Of a stretch of DNA of 64,000 nucleotides, positions 39,460-47,281 are shown in pieces. Made by a program: the position numbers and the translations under genes. The stretch is from IMG/VR virus record IMGVR_UViG_3300046804_001782, positions 1-64,000 of that record; one strand, given 5' to 3'. The stretch comes from a virus. The notes beneath the pieces were generated by a model that ran no database searches, was not told the origin of the DNA, and was given only the letters and a program-made list of their open reading frames with translations. Positions within the stretch are counted from its first letter, which is position 1, and the number at the start of each line of letters is the position of its first letter.

Positions 39460-39884
39460 TAGATTCCCCAAGACGTTAGCGGATCTACGGCAGTCGCACG
39501 TATTCCAAACATTTGTGCCAATTCTGTTGTTGGTACGTAAATAGTATGAAAACTAAAGTTGTAGCGGTACGCCTCTACTGCTTCAGCAAGACTATCAAAA
39601 GCGTATACCGGACAAGACACCCCACGACGGGTAAGCCATCTATAAACATCATCTTCCATGTGTGTTCCAAGAGTTGTGAACACAGCAGTAGTGATATCTA
39701 AACGGTTTGTTTGATCAATGAGAGTCTTTAGAGGAAGTTCATGAGCAACCCAACCTTTTAGGGTTGTGATGTCATCATTGGGACGGAACTTAAAAACCCT
39801 GCGCTTTGTTGGTGATGCAATAAGACCTTCAAATAAACAGGCACGTTCTGGACGCTCATAGATTGCTATGTCTCCACGTTCCAT
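39459..39884 (-). CDS. Protein of unknown function in the replisome operon
   Basis: 141 residues, MERGDIAIYERPERACLFEG. Alternating beta and helix (DITTAVFTTLGTHMEDDVYR; SCPVYAFDSLAEAVEAYRYN) suggests a small Rossmann-like fold, possibly HAD-like, but no catalytic motif is clear. Lies between the helicase loader and helicase genes. Confidence 0.65.
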   Translation of the reverse strand: MERGDIAIYERPERACLFEGLIASPTKRRVFKFRPNDDITTLKGWVAHELPLKTLIDQTNRLDITTAVFTTLGTHMEDDVYRWLTRRGVSCPVYAFDSLAEAVEAYRYNFSFHTIYVPTTELAQMFGIRATAVDPLTSWGI

Positions 39885-39888
39885 CAAG

Positions 39889-40473
39889 TCATCCTATCTT
39901 TATTATGGACATCTCATTAATACAACCGCTGACACGCTCACCGTATCGGCGTATGAAGTCAGTCACACCTATGGTAGTGGTTATGATCGTAGAACGCATG
40001 TCCTCGTCACGTTTGCGTATGAGGCTTCCAATCTCATGAACTGAGAAGTCAGTTTCTCTTTCATTGCCAACGCCATCCAACAGCAAAACACTGTAGACAC
40101 CACGGATGTATTTCAGAAGATGTGGGGAAGAATACATCTCTGGAAGAGAACCATCTCCCTCAAAAGAATCTTTGAGCATCTCAATGTACGTCTCGCTGCT
40201 CACGAAGCGTCCTGAGAGGTGGTGTGTACTTACCAATTGTTTTATAGCGCACTGGGCAATGGCGGTCTTTCCTGAACCGCTTGGACCGTGTAGGTACAAA
40301 GACTTTCCGTACTCGTAGGTCTTTACCCAATTGGCAACAGTCCTAGGTAACTCAATTTGTTGAGAACTCCATTTCTTTGGAATTCTTAAGTGAAAGAGTC
40401 GTTCTTCTGTTGAACGATTGTTCCACCACCGCTCTGATTTCCAATCAGTCGGAACCGGGAATTGCTGGGCCAT
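39889..40473 (-). CDS. DnaC-like helicase-loader ATPase
   Basis: 194 residues. Walker A GPSGSGKT (63-70), Walker B VLLLDGVGNE, sensor 1 STIITTTIG and RYGERVSGCINEM near the end, as in IstB/DnaC AAA+ proteins. Short N-terminal region instead of a large helicase-binding domain. Loads the DnaB-type helicase at the origin, which I place in the gene upstream. Confidence 0.88.
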   Translation of the reverse strand: MAQQFPVPTDWKSERWWNNRSTEERLFHLRIPKKWSSQQIELPRTVANWVKTYEYGKSLYLHGPSGSGKTAIAQCAIKQLVSTHHLSGRFVSSETYIEMLKDSFEGDGSLPEMYSSPHLLKYIRGVYSVLLLDGVGNERETDFSVHEIGSLIRKRDEDMRSTIITTTIGVTDFIRRYGERVSGCINEMSIIKIG

Positions 40474-40744
40474 CTAATTCCTCATTGTGGTACTCGTTGT
40501 TTATGATTTCCCAAAACTGAAGATCTTCTTCTATGAAGTCTTCATCATCAATATTGTCCATGAGACAAACTGCATCAATGGTTGTAATCGCAATTGTTGA
40601 ATCATCTGCGTCTGCCAAGAAAGGCATCTTCTCCACGAGGTATTCCTCAAAATCCTCTGGTTTTTCAAAGTTAGCAGTTAACCACTCAACAAATATAAGA
40701 AGTTCGTCAAGGTTGGAGAACTGGTATCCGATGTTGTCAAACAT
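40445..40744 (-). CDS. Acidic protein of unknown function (99 aa)
   Basis: MFDNIGYQFSNLDELLIFVE from ATG 40744 with CCGGAGGA upstream. Very acidic (DNIDDEDFIEEDLQFWEIIN). Overlaps the initiator by 8 bp and the DnaC-like gene by 29 bp. May be a replisome accessory. Confidence 0.65.
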   Translation of the reverse strand: MFDNIGYQFSNLDELLIFVEWLTANFEKPEDFEEYLVEKMPFLADADDSTIAITTIDAVCLMDNIDDEDFIEEDLQFWEIINNEYHNEELDGPAIPGSD

Positions 40745-41942
40745 GCATAGTCCTCCGGTATTGATAGATCGCTGACACAATAGTACCAGCAGATTCTCGT
40801 ACGTTCCCAGTCAAGAGGTCTTTCGGAAGAGAAAGGTATGACAAAGTACTAGTAAGTGATTCAATGTCATGAGTTTCCTTGCCAAGTTGTGTTTTGACAA
40901 GTGCATCCAGAGCACTTAGGTCGTTCAAGAATTCTTGATTCTTGAAATCTCCTGCCCATTTGTAAATGATACCAACCACTAATTCCGGGTATCTGTACAG
41001 TGATTCTAGGCACCGTGTGGTTACTCCTGTACGGAGGTACGAGTCTTGCACAATGTCCCAAGGCATGTCTAGGGAACCACGATCAAAGTCTGACAGCAAA
41101 AGCATAATTACTGGATCCTCGGTTGTAACCGAAGCGTTGATCCGTTCGATCAATACCTTTTGGATCTTCTTTGAAGCAAATCCAAGGATTGGGTTTTCGT
41201 AGGATGCAAATCTACTGTCATTTAAAAAGTTGTCAATCATTTTCTGAATAGTGTTTGCTGCCAAACCAGACTTCAATAGTGTCTTGAACGTTCTACGTAG
41301 GATACCAACGTCTGTGGGTGGGTAAACCCGCATGACATTGGATCTGTGATGTATGAATTGATTGGTAAGATCGTTAATCACTGTGTTTGAGATCTTGGAA
41401 ACAGTTTTTGTTGATTCTGGATCACTACCAATGATCATGTTTGGACCAACTTTCTGGCTGTCCCCAGCCTTCTTAATACTCTTATTTTTAATACTAGTAC
41501 TATATGTTTCTCTATGCAGTGACATTTCAGCAGGTAGATCTGTATTTTTGGGGGTGTTTATAGGGTCATGGGTGACCCCATACTTTTGGGTGTCAGGTAG
41601 ATCTATAGGGTCATGGGTGACCCCCTGTGGGGTCATGGGTGACCCCATAAACTTGTATTGGATGTGGTACTGGTTGACATTTTTTCCACCACTTCTTGTT
41701 ACTTTAACAACACCTTCCTGTTCAAGCCAATGCAACATTCTCTTCGTCGTTTCACACGACAAATTAGTATGTTCTGCAATTTGTTGAACAGTAGCGGTGG
41801 TTACTTTCGTTCTGATATTCATCAGATCCACTAGAGTACAGAGTATTTCTAATGCTGCACCTTTTTTTGCTTTCGCAATGCGGATGCGTGCCCATCGCGG
41901 TATCGCCAAAAAGGGGCCGTCAAACATGGGTGTGCTTTTCAT
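40737..41942 (-). CDS. Replication-initiator-like wHTH protein (lambda O type)
   Basis: 401 residues from the ATG at 41942 (a TTG at 41966 is possible). An N-terminal winged helix (~25-100: TATVQQIAEHTNLSCETTKR, MLHWLEQEGVVKVTRSGGK) is followed by a linker whose DNA contains three iterons, then a helical C-terminal domain. Gene order initiator, loader, helicase, primase equals that of lambda-like O/P and dnaA-type modules, and placing the origin inside the initiator gene is the lambda arrangement. First gene of the minus operon. Confidence 0.75.
   Translation of the reverse strand: MKSTPMFDGPFLAIPRWARIRIAKAKKGAALEILCTLVDLMNIRTKVTTATVQQIAEHTNLSCETTKRMLHWLEQEGVVKVTRSGGKNVNQYHIQYKFMGSPMTPQGVTHDPIDLPDTQKYGVTHDPINTPKNTDLPAEMSLHRETYSTSIKNKSIKKAGDSQKVGPNMIIGSDPESTKTVSKISNTVINDLTNQFIHHRSNVMRVYPPTDVGILRRTFKTLLKSGLAANTIQKMIDNFLNDSRFASYENPILGFASKKIQKVLIERINASVTTEDPVIMLLLSDFDRGSLDMPWDIVQDSYLRTGVTTRCLESLYRYPELVVGIIYKWAGDFKNQEFLNDLSALDALVKTQLGKETHDIESLTSTLSYLSLPKDLLTGNVRESAGTIVSAIYQYRRTMHV
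41470..41646. other. Putative origin of replication
   Basis: Three copies of the 17-bp dyad-containing sequence GGGTCATGGGTGACCCC flank an AT-rich block at 41471-41510 (mainly A/T, with runs TTATTTTTAATACTAG and ACTATATG). Iteron-plus-AT-rich block within an initiator gene is the architecture of lambda ori. The next genes encode loader, helicase and primase. The origin is inferred from layout only. Confidence 0.6.
41563..41646. repeat. Three 17-bp iterons
   Basis: Identical copies at 41563-41579, 41608-41624 and 41630-41646. Start-to-start distances are 45 and 22 bp, close to 4 and 2 helical turns, so all would face the same side of the DNA. Each contains GGGTCA-TGGG-TGACCC, an inverted repeat suitable for a dimeric wHTH protein. 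CAGGTAGATCT also occurs twice nearby. Confidence 0.9.
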
Positions 41943-41985
41943 GGGAGCATCCACTGTACCGTACAAAAAGATCTTCCGTCTACCG

Positions 41986-42015
41986 TTGTCATAACCACCT
42001 TCGATCCTGTATTGT
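41986..42015 (+). promoter_or_regulatory. Candidate promoter for the dps island
   Basis: TTGTCA (41986-41991), 18-bp spacer, TATTGT (42010-42015), between the divergent initiator and dps genes. A transcript would begin near 42022 and pass through the terminator-like hairpin at 42069-42112 before dps. Weak consensus; untested. Confidence 0.35.
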
Positions 42016-42068
42016 TTGAGAGTCGCTTCGTGGTGGTTGCGGCAACATGGTTATCCTTTCGGCAAAGG

Positions 42069-42112
42069 GCCGGGTCAGGCGGTACAATAAGTACCATCAG
42101 ACCCGGCTTTTT
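42069..42112 (+). terminator. Terminator-like hairpin in the dps leader
   Basis: GCCGGGTC (42069-42076) pairs with GACCCGGC (42100-42107), followed by TTTTT. An inner stem GGTAC/GTACC (42081-42085/42091-42095) sits in the loop. It ends 19 bp before the dps start, so it may attenuate dps or end plus-strand transcription arriving from the left. Confidence 0.65.
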
Positions 42113-42131
42113 GTTGTTCTATAGGATGTTT

Positions 42132-42566
42132 ATGAAAGACTTGATCAAGCAGTTGAAAGTTCTTATGTCAGATGTAGTAACTATGTACTTTCAAGCACAT
42201 GGGTACCACTGGAACGTAGAAGGTCAAGACTTTAGTCAGTACCATTCTCTTTTTGCTGACATTTATGAGGATGTTTACGGAAGTATTGATCCCATCGCAG
42301 AAATGATTCGTAAACTTGATGACTACGCACCATTTGGTCTACAGGAGTTTATTGACACCAGAACCGTTTCAGCGGCTAGTGTGGAGCCTGACCCCAAGGC
42401 AATGGCTAAAGCCCTTCTCAAGTCAAATGAGGGGGTTCTCAAGTCACTACAGAAGACCTTTGATTTGGCTATCAAGGCTGATAAACAGGGCGTTGCAAAC
42501 TTCCTTGCTGACCGTATTGACCAGCACGATAAATGGTCATGGCAACTAAAATCGTCTACAAAGTAA
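42132..42566 (+). CDS. dps: Dps/ferritin-like DNA-protection protein
   Basis: 144 residues from ATG 42132 (TAGGATG-type site upstream). Ferroxidase signature: YFQAHGYHWNVEGQDFSQYH, FADIYEDVYGSIDPIAEMIR with the D-x3-E/D pair at the subunit interface, and the helical end FLADRIDQHDKWSW. Usual Dps forms a 12-mer that stores iron and protects DNA from peroxide. Lies opposite to the flanking operons, with its own control elements. Confidence 0.9.
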   Translation: MKDLIKQLKVLMSDVVTMYFQAHGYHWNVEGQDFSQYHSLFADIYEDVYGSIDPIAEMIRKLDDYAPFGLQEFIDTRTVSAASVEPDPKAMAKALLKSNEGVLKSLQKTFDLAIKADKQGVANFLADRIDQHDKWSWQLKSSTK

Positions 42567-42576
42567 AGGATAAAAA

Positions 42577-42771
42577 GTGAACACCAAAGTAACTACCATT
42601 TATACAGGCTCTACTACGGCACCATATGCTTGGACAACCAATGATTATGATGTAGCAGTTTCATTGGCTGGCAAAGATGCAAACCGGTCGGGCCGTTTAT
42701 TCAGTGAAATTTATAATAAAGTTACCAATACCATTGTTGGTTTTGCATCGTATGATGGAAAGGAAATCTGA
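42577..42771 (+). CDS. Small protein of unknown function, GTG start
   Basis: 64 residues, MNTKVTTIYTGSTTAPYAWT. AAAGGATAAA precedes GTG 42577. Beta-rich, no charged tail, unlike its lysine-rich neighbours. Its TGA overlaps the next ATG by one base. Confidence 0.65.
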   Translation: MNTKVTTIYTGSTTAPYAWTTNDYDVAVSLAGKDANRSGRLFSEIYNKVTNTIVGFASYDGKEI

Positions 42772-43055
42772 TGGCCGCCAAGAAGAAATCAGCAGCATGG
42801 ACACGTAAAGAAGGGCAGAACCCAAAGGGTGGCCTTAACGAAAAGGGGCGCAAGTCCTACGAACGGGAGCACCCCGGTAGTAACTTGAAGCATCCTGTCA
42901 AGCGTGGTGAGGCTGCTAAATCAGAGAAGGCTGCTGCTCGTAGGGAATCCTTCTGTGCCCGTATGGAGGGTATGAAGAAGCATAACACTTCCAAAAAGAC
43001 TGCCAACGATCCGAACAGTCGTATCAACAAATCACTCCGGGCATGGGATTGCTAG
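42771..43055 (+). CDS. Lysine/arginine-rich protein, DUF6321-like
   Basis: 94 residues. AWTRKEGQNPKGGLNEKGRK, SYEREHPGSNLKHPVKRGEA, FCARMEGMKKHNTSKKTAND and PNSRINKSLRAWDC match a compact, highly basic family (DUF6321) known from aquatic phages. Function unestablished; the charge suggests binding to DNA, like the co-transcribed Dps. Confidence 0.8.
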   Translation: MAAKKKSAAWTRKEGQNPKGGLNEKGRKSYEREHPGSNLKHPVKRGEAAKSEKAAARRESFCARMEGMKKHNTSKKTANDPNSRINKSLRAWDC

Positions 43056-43219
43056 TGGCTACCAAGAAAGTTTGGGATACGGACAATCCCAAGAAGAAGT
43101 CCAAGAAACTTACTGCTGACCAGAAAGACGCAGCAAAGGAAGCGGCCAAGAAGGCCGGTCGCCCTTACCCCAATCTCGTTGATAACATGAATGCTGCAAA
43201 AAAGAAAGGGGGGAAATAG
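43055..43219 (+). CDS. Lysine-rich microprotein, GTG start
   Basis: 54 residues, MATKKVWDTDNPKKKSKKLT ... AGRPYPNLVDNMNAAKKK. GTG 43055 overlaps the previous TAG. Strongly basic with a PYPNLVDNM motif near the end that looks conserved in kind. Companion of the DUF6321-like protein. Confidence 0.7.
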   Translation: MATKKVWDTDNPKKKSKKLTADQKDAAKEAAKKAGRPYPNLVDNMNAAKKKGGK

Positions 43220-43220
43220 T

Positions 43221-43334
43221 ATGTGTAAGGAATGTGGGTGCGGTCTAACCGACAAGAAGGACCCCGGCTACGGCAAGGGTAAGAAGGGCGCAAAGATGAC
43301 TTCTGACAAGAAGAAGCCCGCCAAGAAGAAGTGA
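43221..43334 (+). CDS. 37-residue basic CxxC microprotein
   Basis: MCKECGCGLTDKKDPGYGKG followed by KKGAKMTSDKKKPAKKK. GGGGGGAAATAG just upstream acts as ribosome site. CxxCxC at the N-terminus may bind zinc. Last gene before the bidirectional terminator. Confidence 0.65.
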   Translation: MCKECGCGLTDKKDPGYGKGKKGAKMTSDKKKPAKKK

Positions 43335-43339
43335 ATGTG

Positions 43340-43368
43340 AAAAAGGCCCCCAGTTCGGGGGCCTTTTT
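43340..43368. terminator. Bidirectional intrinsic terminator
   Basis: AAAAAGGCCCCC (43340-43351), loop AGTTC, GGGGGCCTTTTT (43357-43368). A perfect 12-bp stem with T-runs on both strands, placed exactly between the convergent dps island and the structural operon. Confidence 0.95.
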
Positions 43369-44063
43369 CATAGTTCCATTTTCATTCCATCTGAGTAGTA
43401 CACAACTACTTTGACGATGCTTCTGTCCGTTTGAATTGGACTTTTTTCTAGTGCTTCTTCACCAAGCACTACTTTGATAGCCTCATCCTTTGTTTTGGTA
43501 GTCGTTCCCTTGTCTTTAGCCATACGTTTGACAACAGCCGCTGGCATGTTTTCTAGGGTTGACCTATCAAATTTCTCAGGAACATCATCAGTTGGATCAT
43601 CTTCTTCGATGACTTTTTCTTTAATTTCTGCTGGTTCCTCATCAAAAACGATAGGCACCAAACCATTAGTTAACTCTAATGTGGGAAGACCGGCATCAAT
43701 GCACCTCTCTGCCAATGCTTGACTTGCCTCGTTGAGTTTGTCGTCCCACAACAACAATGCAAATCCCTTTACTTCACCATACTTAAGAGTCTCAATGAGG
43801 TACTGGTTTACGTCTCCAGAGATCATGTCCACGTCAGTGGCTTGTGACACAAGTGCTTTAGGAACCTTGGTTGTCTTGTTTGCTACAACAGTAAAGGTCG
43901 CTTCATTATCAAGCAACCAATCATAAACAATCTCAATACCTTCTGTAGGAGAGCCGTACCAAGGCACATAGTAATGCACCTGAGTTCCCACGTCCTCTAA
44001 CGCTGCTTGTATTACTTTAGTAGAGGACGTGCCCGTTCCTAGAATTCCGTATGTTTCTTTCAT
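43368..44063 (-). CDS. Protein with Rossmann-like N-terminus and SAP-like end
   Basis: 231 residues. N-terminal ~140: ETYGILGTGTSSTKVIQAAL and alternating beta/alpha (KGFALLLWDDKLNEASQALA), a nucleotide-binding or TIR/MacroD-like layout without clear catalytic residues. Acidic linker, then LENMPAAVVKRMAKDKGTTT, a SAP-like helix pair. Last gene of the structural operon, beyond the fibres, so possibly a late, non-structural function. Confidence 0.65.
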   Translation of the reverse strand: MKETYGILGTGTSSTKVIQAALEDVGTQVHYYVPWYGSPTEGIEIVYDWLLDNEATFTVVANKTTKVPKALVSQATDVDMISGDVNQYLIETLKYGEVKGFALLLWDDKLNEASQALAERCIDAGLPTLELTNGLVPIVFDEEPAEIKEKVIEEDDPTDDVPEKFDRSTLENMPAAVVKRMAKDKGTTTKTKDEAIKVVLGEEALEKSPIQTDRSIVKVVVYYSDGMKMEL

Positions 44064-44075
44064 GGTGTTCCTTCT

Positions 44076-44330
44076 TCATCGAATGCTGCGCTTTCTGGCA
44101 ACATCACCGACTAGTGTTATTAATCGTAAAACTGTGTGTACAATACCGGCACATGCCGCAACGGTCAAACCCATCACGGGCTTGTGTTCCAATGACAGTA
44201 TAAACACGGAGGCGTACCCTAAAGCAATGCCTACTAGGATCTTTACCCAAGGCATCGCTTCTTTGGGAGACAAGGAGTCAAGCACCTGTACGGTCTTGTA
44301 TACGGCTAGAGATGCTACGAATAATTCCAT
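44076..44330 (-). CDS. Small membrane protein, possible holin
   Basis: 84 residues with two hydrophobic helices, about 30-48 (ILVGIALGYASVFILSL) and 52-72 (PVMGLTVAACAGIVHTVL), and a basic C-terminus (DVARKRSIR). Position at the end of the tail operon fits a class II holin, but no endolysin follows, so the role is open. Confidence 0.55.
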   Translation of the reverse strand: MELFVASLAVYKTVQVLDSLSPKEAMPWVKILVGIALGYASVFILSLEHKPVMGLTVAACAGIVHTVLRLITLVGDVARKRSIR

Positions 44331-44340
44331 GAGGGAAATA

Positions 44341-45105
44341 CTACACGTAGTCGATGGTCACCACAAGCGTTGGCTTATATCCGGTGGTAGAACCGGTGAG
44401 TGGTCCGATGATTGTGCTCCACATGTAATCAAACGTGGTTCGGTCAGTTCCCACATTGGTTATTCTTGAAAGTAACGCTATTGAATAACCGCTGTCTCGT
44501 AACCCTTCTACCGTTTTGTCAGCCACCTGCATGTTCCATTTTTCACCTTTTGACAACGGGCTACTTTGGGTAAATGCCTTAGACTTTATATAGTCAGTTG
44601 TGTAGTCAAGTTTATTGTAGTTTGGACTAGCACTGCCAACCGCCCCTTTATACATTGCTGTATAAACTGTACCGTATGCGTCGTTATATCCAATATCTGT
44701 TGAAGAACGCTGCATATATAATGTTGCAGACTTAATTACTGTTCTTGGGTTACTACCAAGTACAGACTCAAGAGTATTGTTGCTACTATCTTTGAAAGAG
44801 CCAATAACACCGACAACATCCTTTTTAGATGTATTACTTAAATGATAGCCTGCTATGGCTGCTTTGTTTTCGTAATCGGAATCCCCTTGTGCGAGTGTCC
44901 AAGAGTTAGACCAAAGGCTCTGTACCTTAGTAGCATTAAAAGTAAGTGTTTGTGGATCTGAGTTATACCAAACATCAACCCACTGGTTGTTTTGGCGCAC
45001 TTTAACACTAGTCGCGGTTACCCATTGATTATTTTGTCGAACGCGAACACCATTGCCTAGTAATTGTCTGCGTACCCCAGAAGAATCCCAAACGTAAATA
45101 CTCAT
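44341..45105 (-). CDS. Tail fibre or appendage protein
   Basis: 254 residues from ATG 45105 (ATGA overlap). N-terminal tandem motif VRVRQNNQWVTATSVKVRQN / NQWVDVWY, small beta repeats often found in phage fibres of actinobacteria. The rest is beta-rich with many Ser/Thr (RDSGYSIALLSRITNVGTDR) and resembles a receptor-binding domain of the tail-tip fibre type. Confidence 0.65.
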   Translation of the reverse strand: MSIYVWDSSGVRRQLLGNGVRVRQNNQWVTATSVKVRQNNQWVDVWYNSDPQTLTFNATKVQSLWSNSWTLAQGDSDYENKAAIAGYHLSNTSKKDVVGVIGSFKDSSNNTLESVLGSNPRTVIKSATLYMQRSSTDIGYNDAYGTVYTAMYKGAVGSASPNYNKLDYTTDYIKSKAFTQSSPLSKGEKWNMQVADKTVEGLRDSGYSIALLSRITNVGTDRTTFDYMWSTIIGPLTGSTTGYKPTLVVTIDYV

Positions 45106-45836
45106 ATCTGCAACCAAATATCTCCGTTGGTAGCACCACCCGGTTCAGTGCTTGAGATTGTTATGCGGTAACCAGATGCCCCTGATGCACCACCGTAAGC
45201 ACCTAAGTTTGCAAGAGCACCAGCAGCAGTTGATGCACCTGTTCCCCCACGGGCTACAGCAAGTTGATCTGTTGTTATTTTTGTAGCAGATAGGTTTGGT
45301 ATCAATGAAGTATCAAAAGCAGTAGGACCAGTAACAAGGTTTGTTGTAATGGTTGGTATTGCTCCTACGGGAATCTTTTGACCAGTAGGACTTACTATTT
45401 TATCTGCTTTAATATTAGGAAGTCGATCTTCAGAAAGAGTTCCAGTAGTTATCTTTTCTGCCGATACGTTTAAAACTTTTACATCAGTAACAGCAGACGT
45501 TCCTAACTTATCGTTGTTTACTGCACCGTTTACTATAGAAGCAGTAGCGACTGTATTAGTTGGTACGGTAGTACTAGCAATCCACGCACTACCGCTATAG
45601 TACAAAATATCGTTAGTTGCTAGGGTCTTATTAGTTGGTTGGGCAACAAAATTATCCTCTAATGCAGCAGCAACCGGTGCTTCAACCAATGCAGAGACAG
45701 ATGCGGCCAACTGCCCATAAGTAACATATTGTAGATCTGCTAACTCATCTACAACGCTGGACCAAATTAACAACCTGTCAGATGACACAGGTGTTGCTTT
45801 TTGAGTAAGATCCGCTATATTTAACTGACTAGGCAT
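45102..45836 (-). CDS. Tail fibre protein (fibre adaptor type)
   Basis: 244 residues. N-terminal ~50 residues (QKATPVSSDRLLIWSSVVDE, LADLQYVTYGQL) are paralogous to those of the fibre at 47278-47931. The shaft has repeated short units (SAEKITTGTLSEDRLPNIKA; LSATKITTDQLAVARGGTGA), the latter a common phage fibre pattern. C-terminus GYRITISSTEPGGATNGDIW is a small tip domain. Confidence 0.75.
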   Translation of the reverse strand: MPSQLNIADLTQKATPVSSDRLLIWSSVVDELADLQYVTYGQLAASVSALVEAPVAAALEDNFVAQPTNKTLATNDILYYSGSAWIASTTVPTNTVATASIVNGAVNNDKLGTSAVTDVKVLNVSAEKITTGTLSEDRLPNIKADKIVSPTGQKIPVGAIPTITTNLVTGPTAFDTSLIPNLSATKITTDQLAVARGGTGASTAAGALANLGAYGGASGASGYRITISSTEPGGATNGDIWLQI

Positions 45837-45838
45837 AC

Positions 45839-47281
45839 TTAAACCTCACTAGGTGTAATCATTGCATCAATAGGAACACATACATAATCATCTATTCCGG
45901 TGCCTTCTGCATCGGCAGGACCCCTACCTACGCCATGTTTTGTTGCTGCTGTATTAGCAGTCGTTAGTGTGTATGTTTTGTATTGTGCAGATGGATAATT
46001 ATTAACACTTATTTCTAAATAATTATCATACACTAACAACTTTATAGAGGATATTGTTTCTGTATTAGTCTGATCAAAGTTGTCTGAAACTAGTAAATCT
46101 ATTGCTGAAACCTGACCATCAATACACTCTTCCGCAACAATTGAATACGTTGTGGTAGTTTCTACCACGTCCTCTGCCGTCTGTATAAATGTACTGGCAC
46201 CTGTAAGAGTATTGAGTGCGTAGTGGGTATGTGCTCCAACTGTTGATATGTGTCGGCAGTTATCCAATAACAAATCATGTGTATGTGTTATGTCTGTGTA
46301 TACACCCTCTGGTGGATAGTCTGGTGAAGCACCCCATATTGTTTTTGTTGGAAAATGGTATGTACTTCCGAGTAGGTATCTACGCAAATAGAGTGTTCGT
46401 TCTGCTTCTACAGATGTACCCATGTTTATTGCTGCTATTGCTAGACGATCAATGACTAGCCAAGACTGTAAATTCCAAGCAAAACCATCAACGATTATGT
46501 TTTCTTCTCTCTGCAACCTCTTTAATTGGGATTCTGTGTACGGACCAAAATAACCATCAACTACCATTTGATCATCATCATAGTGGTGTCGTAAAACACC
46601 TTGTAGGTATTTTACGTCGTCGCCGGTACTAGCAATAATGTTTCCTTCTAAGTCTTTATATCGTATTCCTCGTTTTACCATCATGTATGGATACTTGCCC
46701 CATTTTAAAGTTAGGGGGTCAAATTGTGATATTTGAGGATTGTTTGTTGTAATAAGCACTTCGTGATCATGGACACTGTTTTTACAAGTTGTTTGTGATG
46801 GATAATACTTATTAGTATCTTTGTATATAGATACGTAATTTGAAACAGAGGCAGAAGATTGCCATTCATATTCATAGTATCCAACAGGAGTAGTCGTCGT
46901 TTCAACTTCCGATGTTAAATACACGCGGCTCCAGTTGTTCTCATCTATTACACGAAAATATAAACCATCGCCCCCCACATCTGATATTGATGCAGACATT
47001 AAAACGTTGGTTGATCCGTTATTTATAACGGCAATACCCGATGCTGTTGGAGTATCAAGAATATTGGTAGAACCAGCAAGTAGTTTATTGTTGTATATAG
47101 AAAACGAACCTACTAAAACATCCCACGCTGCTCGTCCATCTGTTATGTAACTTGCTAAGGAGTATGCTTCTCCTACCTTTTCAATAGTTCCATTTGGGCG
47201 ATCAAAAGTATCCTCAACGGCTAAGTAACCTGTTGAGTTGGCAAGTAGTGGAAGATTGCTTAGGGAAAACCCTAGGCTCAT
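45839..47281 (-). CDS. Tail-associated protein with peptidoglycan-binding domain
   Basis: 480 residues from ATG 47281 (ATGA overlap). The N-terminal ~150 resemble LamG/concanavalin-like fibre domains (LAVEDTFDRPNGTIEKVGEA). Near residues 225-275, KYLQGVLRHHYDDDQMVVDG YFGPYTESQLKRLQREE is a PG_binding_1-type domain. The C-terminal half is beta-rich. Likely a cell-wall-binding tail protein between two fibres; no catalytic lytic domain is seen. Confidence 0.75.
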   Translation of the reverse strand: MSLGFSLSNLPLLANSTGYLAVEDTFDRPNGTIEKVGEAYSLASYITDGRAAWDVLVGSFSIYNNKLLAGSTNILDTPTASGIAVINNGSTNVLMSASISDVGGDGLYFRVIDENNWSRVYLTSEVETTTTPVGYYEYEWQSSASVSNYVSIYKDTNKYYPSQTTCKNSVHDHEVLITTNNPQISQFDPLTLKWGKYPYMMVKRGIRYKDLEGNIIASTGDDVKYLQGVLRHHYDDDQMVVDGYFGPYTESQLKRLQREENIIVDGFAWNLQSWLVIDRLAIAAINMGTSVEAERTLYLRRYLLGSTYHFPTKTIWGASPDYPPEGVYTDITHTHDLLLDNCRHISTVGAHTHYALNTLTGASTFIQTAEDVVETTTTYSIVAEECIDGQVSAIDLLVSDNFDQTNTETISSIKLLVYDNYLEISVNNYPSAQYKTYTLTTANTAATKHGVGRGPADAEGTGIDDYVCVPIDAMITPSEV

